Assembly: GCA_905250075.1 (NCBI GenBank)
Contig: CAJNOP010000336.1
Location: 54,495-118,494 of the forward strand
Reading direction: 5' to 3'
DNA length: 64,000 bases
DNA from: Rotaria sp. Silwood1
Lineage: Eukaryota; Rotifera; Eurotatoria; Philodinida; Philodinidae
The notes below the pieces were generated by a model. It was not told the DNA's origin. It did not search any database and worked only from the letters and a program-made list of their open reading frames with translations. The first letter of the stretch is position 1. Each line of letters begins with the position of its first letter. Made by a program: the position numbers and the translations under genes. Positions 23,840 to 37,900 of this stretch are shown piece by piece.

Positions 23840-26800
23840 ATGAATCATTTTTAGCAGTAGTCTGTTCACATATGTCTCGTGTTTTAAAGTCTATGATGAA
23901 TGGAGCTACAATAATTGCGTATGAGGTGGTTAATAATCAGCAGTAACAACAGCTCGATACTTGAACATTATTCACTCTGAAGCTAAGTAAGCCATTCGAT
24001 CACATTATCGACGATGACTTGATAAGTGAACCATGCTTATGAAAATTCTGTTCAAATATATCATACATTTGCTAGCCGGGTATGTGAGTCCATTACATCA
24101 GCAATGTGTCATTGACATATGAAAGATTCTCAGTAACGTTCCGTTCAAAAGTATCATTTTCTTTCAAGCTTGCTATGTCAATCCATCATGTTAGCGCAGA
24201 TTTTCGGACAAATGGACAACTCTAAGTAGAATTTTATTCGTCTATGTGAACCACTTCAAGCTAAACTGTGTCAGTCAACAACATCAGCGAAGATCCATTG
24301 ACAAATGTATCATCCTCATTAGATCTCTGTTCATCTATGATCAGCACTTCAAAATAACTTGTATTATTCGACTAGATTAGATAGGCTCCAATGACAAATG
24401 AATCATTCTAATGAGAGTTCTGTTCATCTATACTTAGCACTTGACAGTAAATTGTTCCACTTAACTACATAAGCTAGATTTCCTAGGGAAATGATACATT
24501 CGAAAGAAAATAGTGTTCAGTTATGTCTAGTACTTGAAATCGATGTATACCAACATATTGCATCCGTGAGATTCATTTGCAAGTAAATCATTCTGAAGAC
24601 AATATTTTTCAATTATATCATTCAGATTACAGCAAAATATGTCAGTCTATCACATCAGCGAAGTTTCGTTGACCAATGAATCCTTCTAACCAAGATTTTG
24701 TTCATTTATATCTTTCATTTCGAAGCGACACATATTAGTCTATCATAGAGGAAAAAATTTTCTCTCAAATAAATCATTTTTAAAAGATTTCTTTTCAAAT
24801 ATATCACTCATTGCAAAGAATCGTGTTTTAGTCGATCACATTAGTAAATATTTGTTGACAAATAAATAATTCTAAGTACAATAATGTTCAGCTATGTTAG
24901 GCACCTTAAAGCGGATAGTGTGAATCAATCATATAAGTAAATGTCTGTTGGCAAATGAAACATCATAAAAAGATTACTATTCTGCTATGTCTGACATCTC
25001 GAAGCAAGACTTGTTTAGTCAAATATATTAGTTAAGATTTATGCATAAATGAATTATTTTAACCAGCGTTCTGTAAAAATATATCATTTACTTTGAGTTA
25101 TAGTGCTTCAGTTGAACACATCAGCGAGGATTCGCCTACAAATGAATCATTTTAAAGAAGGAATTGTTCAACTATGTTCAGCTCGTCGAAGGAAGACATG
25201 TCAGTCGAACACATCAGCGAAGATTCACTTACAAATGAATCCTTTGAAACAGGGTTTTGTTCAACTAGATCACTCACTTTGAAGCATAGTGTTTCAATTG
25301 AACACATCAGCAAATACTCACTCACATATGAATCACTATAAGGAAGATCCTATTCATGTATATAATTTACTTCGAAACATAGTCTTTGAGTTCAACACAT
25401 CAGCAAAGATTCACTCACAAATGAATCATTTTTATCAGGGTTCTGTTCAAATATATCACTTACTTTTAAGCAAAGTGTTTTAGTCAAACACACCAACGAA
25501 GATTCTCTCACAAATGAATCATTTTAACGAAAATCATATTCATGTATATGATTCTCTTTGAAATGATATGTTTCAGTCGAGCATATCAGCAAAGATTTAC
25601 TTGAATACGAATCATTCTTAACAGGATTCAGTGAAAATATGTCACACGTTACAAAACAAAGCATATTAGTTCACTGTATCAGCGAATATTTGCTGTTAAT
25701 TGAATCATTGTAAGCAAATCTCTGTTCATATATATCTAATACTTTGGAAGAAAGTAAATCAATAGCAAAATTTGCGAAGGCTCAGCGGCAAATCTATGAG
25801 TCAGAGCAGATTAATGTTCATCTGTAGCGTTGAAACAAAAATGAAAACTCGTAAAAAACTCGTTTGATGGGACCACATGTCGTACGATTAGTGCAAACAA
25901 TGGTCTCATTCATTTATGTCACCCATACGGCCTACTACTCGAAAATCTCTGATTGCTGGAAGACCTATACCGAATGAATAATTCCAATCAACGCTCTATC
26001 TAAATATATCTCTTATCTCAAAGCATAGCGAGTGAATCGATCACATCAGTGAAGATTCCTTGAAATATGAATCATTTTGACGAGACTTCTATTCACATAT
26101 GTCTAGTGGTTCAAAGCAAAGTTTGCCAATCGATCACATGAGAAAAACTTCATTGACAAATAAATCATTTTAAGCAGAGCACTGTTCGTATACAGCATTC
26201 ATTTCGTCATATAAGTGGATATCAGTCACATTCATGACAATATACATAACAAATGATTTCTTCTCACAAAGAACCTGTACAAATATGGTGATATATGTGA
26301 AACAAGTTTTGACATGAAGGTACAAGATCGAAGTTGAAACAGTACATGGATCACTTCAAGTACAATTCTGTTCAATTATATTAATCATTCAAAATTCTGT
26401 GTGCCGATCGATTACACAAGCGAAGTTACATGATAAATTAATCACACTAAAAACGGTTCTATTCAAATTTATCGCTCTCTTCAAAGCAAAGTGTAACAGC
26501 TGATCCCATGAGCGAAGCTTCACTCAGTAATGAATCATTCTAAGCAAAAACCTGTCCATGTATATAGTTCACTTTCAAACAAAGTATATCAGCTGATCAT
26601 ATCAGCAAATATTCCTTGATAAACGAATCATTCTAAGCAAGATTCTGTTCAAGTATATGATTCACCTGCAAGCAAAATGTATTGATCAATTATATTAGCA
26701 AAGGATTGTTGATAAATTAATCATTCTAACCAAGATTCTATTCATGAATATCATTCATTTTCAAGTAAAGTGCATCAGTTGATCACATTAGCAAAGATTT

Positions 26801-27695
26801 CTAGATAAATAAATTATTCTAACCAAATTTCTATTCATGAATATCATTTATTTTCAAGCAAAGTGCATCAGGTGATCACATTAGCAGTGGTTCCTTGATA
26901 AATGAATTACTTAAAGGAAATTTTTATTCAAATTTATCATTCTCTTCAAATCAAAGAGTGCCCGTTGATCACATTGACGAATATTCGTTGACAAATGAAT
27001 CAATTTAAGGAGGGTTTTATTCAAATTTATCATTCTCTTTGAAGCAAAGTGTATCGGTCGATCACATGAGCGAAGATTTATTGACCAATAAATCATGCTA
27101 AACAGAGTTCTATTCAAATTTATCATTCTCTTCGAAGTAAAGTGTATCAATCAATCACGATAACGAAAATTTCTCGATAATGAATCATTTTAACCAAGAT
27201 CCTATTCATGTATATGATTTAGTTGGAAGGAAAATCTGTCAGTCGATCACATTAGCGAAGTTTCCCTAGTAAATGAATAATTCCAATTAAGATTCTGTTC
27301 CTGTATATAATTCACTTCGAAGCAAAATCTCTCAGTCGATTACATCAGCAAAAATTCCTTAACGCATAAATCATTCTAAATAGAGTTTTGTTCAAATGTA
27401 TCATTCAATTTGAAGCAAAGTGCATTAGTGAATCACATTAGCAAAGATTTGTTGATAAATGAATAATTTGAATTAAGATTCTGTTCATGTGTATGATTCA
27501 CTCCGAAGCAATGTCTGTCAGTTGGTCACATTAGCAACTATTCTTCGATAAATGAATCATTCTAAAAAAAGCTCTATTCAAATATATCATTCATGTCAAA
27601 GAAAAAAGTATTAGTCGATCACATCAGCCAAGGCTACTAGATAAGTAAATCATTCTAAGTAGGGTTCTGTTTAATTATTTTCGAATGCTTGAAGA
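23840..27695. repeat. ~92-bp degenerate satellite, subfamily 2
   Basis: Units of about 92 bp with anchors TTCTGTTCA(A/T)(A/G)TATAT, AGTCGATCACATCAGCGAAG and AAATGAATCATTCTAA. Anchor positions such as 27015, 27107, 27198, 27291, 27382, 27477, 27571 and 27662 give the period. It shares the TGAATCATT/TTCTGTTCA core with the 20.5-23.2 kb array, so both are one superfamily separated by about 600 bp of more diverged sequence. Non-coding. Confidence 0.85.
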
Positions 27696-27699
27696 CTAA

Positions 27700-29450
27700 A
27701 TTTTTGTTGATAAAGTGACTATTGGAAAACATCGGAACTGAATAGTTGTTACAATCATTCTGTCCAAGTATTTTCTGCATCATAGAAAAGCTGCACAGTT
27801 GAAAACTAACTAAACTATAATATAGAATATGAATAACATGAAGTAATAGTTCGTTCAGTTAGCGTCTAATTCATTGCAAAATGTGGATCAATAGACTTTT
27901 GATAGACAACTAGACGATACATGACTTTTTTCAAATAAACATCGATTCAGCTATTTGACCCGCTCGAAAGAAATTGTCAGAGGTATTTTCTCAAATCATG
28001 AAGATATAGTCCATGCATAACCTGGACAAGAGACATCTATTCATGGATAAAAAAAATAAAAAAACATCGATTGAAATGGTTATTTTTAAAATTGTCGTCG
28101 AAAGGTTTCATGAATTTGGTTATTCCGAAAAAATTGAAATGATTCGATTACTTTCATTATTTTCATCCGTTTTTAATCTATGGTTTTCGTCATTACGAGA
28201 AAACGTTTATTTTTTCCTTAGTGAAAACTTATTTTAATCGACGATTTCAATGTAAAATACATGATAAAAAATGATTAATTTAAAGTTTATCTGTACATTT
28301 GCTCTTACACATGCCGTTTTTACAAAGTCGGAGTATGCAAGAACAAGAGGTATGTTGTGCTCTGCTTTTTGCAGTATAATCAGTTAGACATCGTTCTCTA
28401 GATACTTGCCACTTTATAATAATTATAGGGCAAACAGAACTTTTCAAAAGTGTGTCATCCAGATCATCGAACGGCAATGAAACTGCACATTGAGAAAAGC
28501 CCACGTAAATTATTTCATTTATGCTCGCAGAGGACTCAGGTGGCAAAAAACTACACTATTATTACTTCATGTTTTTCATGACTTGACTTTGGTCAAATTT
28601 TAAGATTTTCAATACTATTAGTTTGAGATACAATTCATCACCTTCATACACTAAATTTAAATGCGTCGTGTTTATGTATCGTGAATTATTGTGTCGTGCA
28701 CTCCAGCAGAAAAATGTGTCGTGCTTAGAATGCATCGTATACAAATTTGTCGCATTCTGTCTGCCGACTATTCGTTCACCATTTTGTTGTGCACTCATAG
28801 CGATATATAAACAACGTGGTTTAACATACGAAAGATAAATTCTTAAAATATTCTCATTTTCTAGATTATTTTTCGATCATTTTCTTTATCGAGAAAATGC
28901 CAATCTCGATCCATGGTCAAGACATGACTACCCTGAACCGATCTGATGCATATCGAACCAACTCGAGATAGAACAGATTCTAGGATTTGACCTGCTTGAG
29001 TCTTCAAAATAGAAATAATTAAATGGAATTGAATTGAAAAACAAACCGAAATATGATTTTCTAAAAGAACCAATAGAGAATGTGTCGCCTGTGTCGTATG
29101 AAATGTGTCGTGGTCTTGCTGAAGAAAATGTGTCGCAGTGAGCTCCTCGTGTCGCACTTTAATGTGTCGTACAATGTGTCGCAAATCACGACACATGTGA
29201 CACATTTTAACTTAGTGTGCAGAACTAAAATCTTGGAAAAACATGCATGGTTTTCTGTGTTTCGTCATCAGAAGTTTAACAAGCATGATACATCATCTTT
29301 CTTGCATTCTTGAATTCTATGGATCGCTTTGTCGTGGTAGCTAAATGAATATGATGCAATGTACTTAAAATGAAAAAAACATATGTTCCACAATATCCGA
29401 GTAGCACATCTACAAATAGACTTTAGCTCGACTTTAAAATGTGACGCCTT
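27700..29450. other. No recognised gene; contains TGTGTCG motif clusters
   Basis: Several unassigned frames (28013-28237 +, 28280-28546 -, 28861-29205 -). The frame at 28280-28546 is Cys-rich near its C terminus (CSCILRLCKNGMCKSKC) but matches no domain I know. Clusters of AATGTGTCG(T/C) occur at 28660-28760 and 29080-29215. Confidence 0.4.
29080..29215. repeat. Cluster of AATGTGTCGY motifs
   Basis: TGTGTCG or GTGTCG occurs about seven times in 135 bp (29082, 29092, 29104, 29129, 29149, 29163, 29175), ending in ACGACACATGTGACACATTT, an inverted copy. A looser version (TGCGTCGTG, TGTGTCGTGC, TGCATCGTA, TTTGTCGCA) lies at 28661-28755. Spacing is irregular, so it is either a decayed minisatellite or a cluster of protein-binding sites. 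Confidence 0.5.
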
Positions 29451-30087
29451 CTATGGGTATCCTTGAAAATTCAATCAAGTCCCTGTGTGGAAAATATAAG
29501 AGTTATAGGCAAGGGGGAAACAGCAGAGACTTCAGCCATGAAGTCCCGTGAAGTCTTGAAAGTCTTTTGAAGTCTTCTGAAGTCTCTTGAAGTCTCTTGA
29601 AGTCTTATGAATTCTCATAAAGTCTCTTGAAGTCCCTGAAGACTCATAAAGTCCCTTGAAGTCTTTGAAGTCTCATGAAGTTTCATGAAGTCTCAAGAAG
29701 TCTCATGAAGTCTCATGAACTCTCGTGAAGTCTTGTGAAGTCTCATGAAGTCTCTTGAAGTCTAATGAAGTCTCATGAAGGGGGTGGGTGTGAGTGCCTG
29801 CAGGCCTCTCGATGTGCTGGGGGATGCCGAGGGCTAGCCCTCGGCCCTGTTTTAGCGTGTCTGCGAAAATTTTGCTATTTGTCTGTGAAATTTTTAGTAG
29901 CGCTTAGAGTTCTGATTGAAAGGGACTGGCTGTCGCAAAGATATTCCAGTGCGCCTAGAAAATCTAGATGAAGACGGCTTTTTTTTGGTCTTCACTTCTG
30001 ACTTTTGGGAAAATTGAGAGGCATTTATGAGTACTGTCTGCGAAAAATTATTAGCCACCGCCACTCTTAAAAACAATCAAGAGCCCT

Positions 30088-30240
30088 GGGTGGGTGTGGG
30101 GTGCGGGTGTTTCTCTGCTCCTAACACGCCCCATACCCACAGCCCACACCCACAGCCCACACCCACACTCATACCCGAACCCACCCCACACACCTGCACC
30201 CACACCCACAACCACACTCACCCACACCTACACCCTGTCG
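30088..30240. repeat. Telomere-like fold-back patch inside element A
   Basis: GGGTGGGTGTGGGGTGCGGGTG at 30089-30110, a 20-bp spacer, then C-rich CCCACAGCCCACACCC repeats to about 30236. G-rich then C-rich polarity as in the other patches. The frames on both strands over it are low-complexity Thr/Pro/His reads. Confidence 0.7.
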
Positions 30241-30505
30241 GTAATTGGGGAGGGGGGGGGAGGGGGGCGTATGTCCGTAATGTTCTGTTTCTCCGTTGCT
30301 AAGTGTCTGTAATGGGGTGAGAGGAGGGGGGAGCCACCAAACCTCGAACTGAAAACTACACTCACTATTTTCGAAGAAAATGTACGTGAGTTCCACAAAA
30401 CACACTTTTGGGACCAATCAATTTTCAATATCATTCCTGTTCGTGGTTCTCGGAAGATACTAGTTACTCTGCTATGAATAAGGGTGTCAATTTATATTTA
30501 CTTTT

Positions 30506-30531
30506 CATTTAATTTACGCGTAAATTAAATG
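30506..30531. repeat. 26-bp perfect palindrome
   Basis: Each half is 13 bp (CATTTAATTTACG); the centre is ACGCGT. It lies in an AT-rich stretch within element A. Could extrude as a cruciform. Confidence 0.85.
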
Positions 30532-31129
30532 ATAAATAATTCATATTTATTATAAAGTAAACGGTAAATGAGACCCCTACTATTTGATAAGTTTTGTTTT
30601 TTTGCATGTTATAGAGGTTTCATGTAATTTCTATAAGGTTTCTTTTGATACGCATGGAATCTGCCTCTTGAAGTCCTGTGAAGTCTGGTGAAGTCTTGTG
30701 AAGTCTTGCGAAGTTTTGTGAAGTCTTGCGAAGTTTTGTGAAGTCTTGCGAAGTTTTATGAAGTCTTGTGAAGTCTTATGAAGTCTTGTGAAGTTTTGTG
30801 AAGTCTGATGAAGTCTTATAAAGTCTCAGGAAGTCCTACAAAGTCTCTGAAGTCTCATGAAGTCCGTGAAGTCTCACGAAGTCTATGAAGTCTAACGAAG
30901 TCTTTGGAAGTCTTTTGAAGTCCCATGAAGCCATACGAAGTCTAATGAAATCTTGCGAAGTCATTTGAAGTCCTATGAAGTCTTCAGAAGTCTTTTGAAG
31001 TCTTTTGAAGTCTTGTGAAAATATGAAGCCACTGCGGCTGAAGTCTGTTGAAGTCTTAAAGTCTTGGAGTTCGCTGTTTCCCCCTTGGTTTTCCACGCAA
31101 GGATTTCAAATATCCTGCTTTCGTTACGA

Positions 31130-31633
31130 AATATGACAATGTCTTTCATATAAGTTCTTCTTCAGAGGTTAGCAGCGCTGGTCGATTCCATGATGCAGCT
31201 TAAGTGTCCTAACGTTGTTCGCATACGAAACTATCTATTTCCACGTATCTCGTAGAATTACTTATGACGCCTAAATATCCGATAACTACTATAGGATAGG
31301 GAGTGAGCAAGCGGATGGTTTTAGAAGTTTCTGTTTAAATTAGCGACAAATGCTGAACAGGAAAATTTTCGTCTATTCGATTAACAGGTAACTCTATCGT
31401 TTTCATGACAGCATGTTTAACACTCAGTTACAGCTTAAAAAGGGATGAAAGCCACTGTGATCGGCGATTTCAATCCTACTGTTATCAAACATGTGGGTAC
31501 GAATATCAGTGTTGAACGTGACTGTGCGAGTCTGTGAAGAAGAATCCAATCAAACAATAAACCCACACACTGACACCGAGAAACTACTCCTGAAGGTATG
31601 CCAACATACAGAAATTCATCTTCTTTCCCTGCG
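31130..31633. other. Spacer between element A and the minus-strand membrane-protein gene
   Basis: No independent gene supported. It should contain the 3' UTR of the last cassette of the membrane-protein gene. The minus frame at 31435-31641 is an overlapping read of that region. Confidence 0.4.
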
Positions 31634-31911
31634 CTACGCATCTACCGCAACAGGCAACATATTTCTCATGCACATCTCCAATACTATTCCAAAGAAATGC
31701 AGCCATCAACAGCAATTGAATACTGCACTCCTTCACGCAACGAAATACGTACCGACACATATATTGTTGACGCAGGTATCACTAGTACAATCCGATGAAA
31801 CGTTGCAGCCTTGACCAATGTCACATGTCTTTCCTTCTGCCACACATGGACCTCCACAATCGACATCGCTTTCTCCTTGATTTTGAATACTGTCTGAGCA
31901 TGATGGAGGTG
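31634..31911 (-). other. Ectodomain cassette 1 (last) of the membrane-protein gene
   Basis: Ectodomain exon 31753-31911 (CSDSIQNQGESDVDCGG, with D-S replacing the usual D-G), 69-bp intron, candidate terminal exon 31634-31683 reading V-LEMCMRNMLPVAVDA then TAG. It has the longest tail of the five cassettes. Confidence 0.65.
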
Positions 31912-34900
31912 CTAAATAAAACGATTATTTAGTTAGATGGGATTTGAACAATTAGTTGAAATAATCTCTTAAATCTTGATGATGCTTATAGAAAACTGAA
32001 CCATTCAAATATCCATATAACAATGTTCGCTGTCTCAATTGCATCAAATCAATCAGTACTCTAATTATACTATTTGTGTTAAGCAATGCGAAATCATTTA
32101 AATATCAAACGATTTTGTAGAAAAATCAATATCAATCACTCGTTTTTCTCGTTCACTTTGATTCCGATGATTTCTTTTGTCATGTGACAGCATCCTTCAT
32201 GAAATATGGGTGTCATTTTGAACTATACGAAATATATGTGTATGAGCAAAACTGTCTTTTCACAAGAATTCTATTTTCTATTTGTATCTCCTATGCACAT
32301 TAAGATTTTTCCTGTTTATCATTTAAGTCTTTCGAGCAGGGAGCACCCGTTTTACCAAAACAACAATGTTTTCTTAGACTTGACTCTTCGCACAGAAATT
32401 AGAGATTTTGCGATCTATTATCAAAAACTATCTTATTTACCGAACAAGTTTCCACTATGTGAGGAGTTCCAACTCGTATACTGTCATCTTCTCTATAATC
32501 AGTTTGTTCTTTCCTTCTGAAAAAGTTTAGAAATAACGGAAATCGCTTAAAGATAATACTAACATCTAATGAGTTCGCCTGTAATTTCTGAAAAAGAATT
32601 CAGTGCTAGCTTTTGTGCTTTACTTTTTCACTTTTTAAAGTATTCTGATTGATTAGAGCATGGCATCATAACTTCATTCTCATTTGTTTATCTTTTTTTA
32701 CTCTATCCTTTGCTACAAAAAAGGATCCAATAAAAAAGGAACTTATAACAAATCACTATTATTTATGCTCCATGCAGAACTCATAAATCAGCTCATTCAT
32801 CATGTAGCCTGCGCTAGCAAGACTCATTCAGCGTTTGCTCCTTCAACAAACATTTCCTTCCAGCCTTGATCACTTCTATGCTAAAATCTATCCTTAGTAG
32901 AACAGACCTTTTCTTCCTGTAAATTCGCCTCACTACTCATTGAAATCACACTTCGATTATTATGATAAAAATTTTCTTTCTCCGTTCGATGTTTGTCAAC
33001 GAAACATTAAATAGGAACTATTTTTCTGTGAGGACATTATTTTCTTTCTCATCTATATAGATTTCATAAATAATCAAACGCGACTTTAATTCCTGTAATA
33101 ATTTTTTTTTCTAATAAATCGCCAATGAAAAACTAATTCGTATGTTTGGCTTGTATAGGGAATTTATAATTTTCTTTTCGTTTAGATTCTTGTCAATGAA
33201 AAAACGAATGATAAGTCTCTTTTATTAATGGAGTTCAGCTATTCGTCTTAGGTTCATCTTATGAACAAAAGTATGCTCTATTTAATCAGTATGATGTATG
33301 TATCTTTTTTCAACCGTAGTCAGATGAGAGAGTGAAGAAAATCTATAGAAAAGACACTACCGGGTATCGTTCTCGACCGAAGACGACTCTTGATGAATAC
33401 AATTATGAGTGAGGCAGTACTGATTTTGTTCTAGGCTCCGATAGATTTGGTTTTCTGTAGAAGCGAACCAACTCCATTCTTTCATCCTCTGGTATGGTTT
33501 TCTGGAAAAGCATTGACGTGATGACAGAAACTAGGAAGCTTTTGTGTAATGGAGTGTTCTTTTGACTCATCCTCGTCTACTAGCGGATCCGATACATTAT
33601 GAGAAGTTTAAGACCGAACAGCTGCTGAGAAGAAAAAATTGTAGTAGTTTCAACAATACTCTATAGTGTACCTCTCCCGGAATACTTAACATATATCTCA
33701 CTCACAACTGCTATACTATAGCTAAACATCGGAATCGTTAAAACTCACTAAGTAATAGATTCCTTTCTGCGACTGATACCTACCAACACATATATTATTT
33801 ACGCATATGTCACTAGTACAGTCAGACGACACGTTGCAGCCTTGACCAATGTTGCACGTCTTTCCTTCTGCTACACATGGACCTCCACAATCTAGATCGC
33901 TTTCTCCTTGATTTTGAATACCATCTGAGCATGTTGGAGGCGCTAAATAAAAAGATAATTGTTATAGAAAACTGAATCATTCAAATGTCCACATCACAAT
34001 ATTCATTGTATTTGAGTGGTCTCCAATGAATTAGCGATGTGATCATGATATCTCTGCTCGATAACGCGAAACTATTTAGATATGAGAATGATTTGTTGGG
34101 AAATGCCTCGTAAGTACTTGTATCTTCTCGTAAAGTTTGATTGAGACGATTTCTTTTGTTATGTGACAATGCGTTTCATGAAACATAGGTGTCATCTTGA
34201 ACTATGCGAGATATATGTGTTTGGGTAAAACCATCTTTTTACAAGAAAACTAGATTTCTATTTGTAACTCCTAGGCACATTAAGATTTTTCTATTTATTC
34301 TTTAGCTGTAAATGTTGTAGTTAGAGAACACAAGCTATACGAAGGGAAGAGCTTTTTCAATGTATCTTGACATAAGATATAAAAATTGGAGGTCTTGTGT
34401 TCTCTTATCAAAAATCGTTTGATTCACCGGACAGCCTTTCGTTTAGTCACGCATGTTGAATTCAAATAGTATTACTGTTTCTGCAACCAGTGCATTTCTT
34501 CGCTATTAAAAGGTTTGAAGCTAACACAAAATGCTTAAACATCACAATAGCCTCTCACAGATCGGTCTATGATTTATTTAGAGAAGTTCGGTTTTACTTC
34601 TTGGCTGTTATCTTTTGACTCCTCGATATACTCTGATAGACGACAGGCAGTTATTTTAACTATATTCTCGTTCATTTATATGCTTTCCTATTTCCTTTCT
34701 TAGAGAAAACTGTTGAATTGAAGAATAATTTACAAGAAGTTCCATTTGTCTATTCTGGGACAGCATTCAGAAACAAGTTCATTCATCATCTAGCCTGCTA
34801 ACAGTACTCATTTAGCGTTTACTCATTCAATAAAAATTCATTTCAGACTTGATTACATTTAACATAGGTTCTCTCCTTAGTAGAACAGACCTTTTCTTCC

Positions 34901-37900
34901 TGTAAATTCACCTCACCAGTCATTGAAACTACAGTTCGATTACTATGATAGAAATTTTGTTTTTCTTTTCGATGTCTTTGAACGAAGCATTCAATAGGAA
35001 TTATTTTTCCGTGAGGAAATTATTTTGTTCCTCATCTATATAGATTTCATAAACGATCAAACTTGACATTAACTTCTGTAATAAATATTTTTTCTTTTAG
35101 ATCGCCAATGAAAAACTAATTCGTATGTTTGGTTTGTATAGGAAATTAATAATTTTGTTTGCATTTAGATTCTTCTCAATGAACAAACGAAAGATAGGTC
35201 TCTTTTAATAATGAAGTTGACTTATTCGTTTCAGGCTAATCTCATCACGAACACGTGCTGACTTTAATGTGTATGATACATATACTTTTTTCCTTTTATG
35301 ATCAGATGAGAGCGTGGAGAATGTCTAAAGAAAAGAGACCATGGACTTTTGTTTGCGATTTATGACTAGTCTTGATGATTACAATTACGAGTGAAGCAGT
35401 GCTGATTGATTCTGGGAGCTCATAGATTTGGTTTTCGCTTGGAAGAAAGCCAATTGCTTTGTATTATTGGGCAACGGTCTGCAGAGAAGGGTTGATCTTA
35501 TGAAAGAAACTAGGACGTTCTATGCGTAATGCAGTGTTCTTTTGTGTTGATAGAACTATTTTTCGCAGGCAGAAGAAAGAATGCGGAATAAAACTAGATT
35601 ATGGGAGAAACTTAAAAGATTCAACATGATAACTTTTTTTTTTACAGAGTAGCAGACAGACGTATATAAAATGAACTCAAGCTAATATGCTTCTGATACA
35701 GGTTAACATTAGACTAAACCTAGCTAAGAAGCTATAAACGCCAGCTTTTGCATGTCGTCCAAGTATGCTGAAGTAAAGTGAAGTGGTGAAATCTCGCTTT
35801 TCCCTGTCGGGGCATCGTTATTATCTATATGAAAGAGTATGCTGAGTCCAAAAATCAGTATGTGAGGAATCGCTGCCTTACAATCTTTTTGTAGGATAAG
35901 AAAGCATTCACACGTTTATCGCATTCATTTGAGGAAGTTCAGGGAGATGGAATCAATTTACGTGTCATATACTGCAACAGTCATTAATGATCATGTTTCG
36001 AACAGACACTATAGTACAGGCATAGAAGTATTATGCAATTTTTGTACTAATTCAGAGTCAACTATGACTAATCAAGAGGTTCATTTGTGACAAAAAATGC
36101 GAGCAAAGTTAAAAATAACTCATGCCGATCTTTTATCCGATCTCATTCACTCTGACTAGTTTAGGTCAGTAGCAGTGCTACTAAGGGAAAGAAGTATCCT
36201 GGTTGCATCGTCGTCCTGTTGTTGTATCTCCATCACAACAGTCAACATATATTTCATTCACATTTCCAATAGTACTGGTAAGTAATACAGCCGTGAACAA
36301 TGACTAAAAAAGGGATTACTTCGCGCAAGTGAATACTTACCAACACATATATTGTTGACGCATAGGTCACTAGTACAATCAGAGGACACGTTGCAGCCTT
36401 TATCAATGGCACACGTCTTTCCTTCTGCTACACATGGACCTCCACAATCGACATCGCTTTCTCCTTGATTTTGAATACCGTCTGAGCATGTTGGAGGCGC
36501 TAAATAAAAAGATAATTTACTTAAAAGAGATTTCAATAGTTAACTCAAACAATTTCTTAGTCCAAGATAATTGCTATAGAAAACTGAACCTTTTAAAGGT
36601 CTACGTCAGAATGTTCGTTATATCTTAGATTCATCAGATCATTTGGCAGTCTATTTATACTAATTATTTGTCTTTAGCAATTCGAATTTATTTGAATGCG
36701 ACAACGATTTCTCATAAAATGGCTAATAATCACTTGTATTCTGCCATCCAGTTTTATTTGATGGACTTCTTCAGACATGGAAGAGAGTCGTCAGTGAAAA
36801 ACAGGTGTCATCTTGAACTGTTGGAGATATAAGTACTCGGCTAATCTTCTCTTTTTATAAGAAATCCACCTTGTTGTTCAGTTCTTCTATGCTAGTGAAG
36901 ATTTTCTCCGTTTGTCATGTAGCTATAAGTGTTTCAGTTCGGAAGCAAGACTTTTACGAACACAAAACGCTTTTTTGTTCAGCGTGACTTGCAGCATAAT
37001 AATTGGAGATTTCCAGGTCTATGGTCAAAAATCGTTGGATTCGCCAAACAGGCTTTCCTTGTATTAGAAATTCGAAATCAAATGGTACCATCTTCTGTGT
37101 AGTTATTTCATTCTCTTATTATAAGAAAGTTTGAAATTAGTAGAAAGTGCTTAAGCGTGTTATTGACATCTAGTGGATCCGTCTATGATTAATGTAGACA
37201 CGTATAGTTTTTCCTTTTGTCATTTATCATCTTAGTCCTATATATATTCTGATAGACTAGAGCCTCACATTCTCACTTTCTTCTCTTGAATTTATCTTTT
37301 GTACGGTATGTTTTGTTACAAAAAGAATACAATGAAAAACGAAATGTATTACAAGTTGCATTTATTCATCCATATTGCAGAACTTGCGAAACAAGCTCAG
37401 TCATCGTCTAGCCCGCTAGCAAGACTCACTTAGTCCATAAATATAGGAAAGCATTCACGTTAGAGTTGATCACTCTAATGTTTAGTTGTATGTTCAGTGA
37501 AACTGAACGTTTTTTTTTAATATAAATTCATCTTATCCACACTTGAAGTTTTAATTTTACTTGGATGAAAATGGTGTTTTTCTTTTCAGTGCCTGTTGAA
37601 GAACCATTGTGTAGCATCCTTGTTTCTATATTTAATTTATTATCTTTGTGTTTTAGGCTCATTCCTATCAATAAATAGACTATAAAATCTATTCGAATAG
37701 TACATTTTATTCTTTTTCATTCATATGTATTTTGTAAACCATCAAGCGATGACTTTGACTCCTGTAATAAAATTATTTTTTTTCTTTTAGATCGTCAACC
37801 AAAATCTTGGTTGACAGTCAGGTTTGTATAATAAATTATAATTGCTTTTCCCTTTTTGAATTCATGTCGATGAATCACTAAACGGTAAGTCTTTTTAAAT

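Larger units (their letters stand above)
29455..31125. mobile_element. TIR-bounded minisatellite element A (GAAGTCTYNT repeats)
   Basis: Inverted ends: left about 29455-29538, right about 31040-31125. The best paired block is AAGGGGGAAACAGC (29511-29524) against its perfect complement at 31073-31086, with GTGTGGAAAA / TTTTCCACGC outside it. Inside, a 10-bp GAAGTCTYNT minisatellite fills 29548-29780 and 30668-31055, in direct orientation. Between the two arrays lie a 20-bp perfect palindrome GCCGAGGGCTAGCCCTCGGC (29826-29845), a telomere-like fold-back (30088-30238) and a 26-bp perfect palindrome (30506-30531). No transposase or other plausible gene. Confidence 0.65.

Noticed and set aside
20450..27695. 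CRISPR-like array
   Set aside because: Units are ~90 bp, continuously diverged and without identical repeats and unique spacers; it is a eukaryotic satellite.
28280..28546. Cys-rich minus-strand frame as a zinc-finger or toxin-like gene
   Set aside because: Cysteine spacing fits no family I know, and no signal peptide or exon partners are visible.
30027..30434. Overlapping frames on both strands around 30.1-30.4 kb
   Set aside because: Low-complexity translation of the telomere-like patch and G/C runs in all frames.
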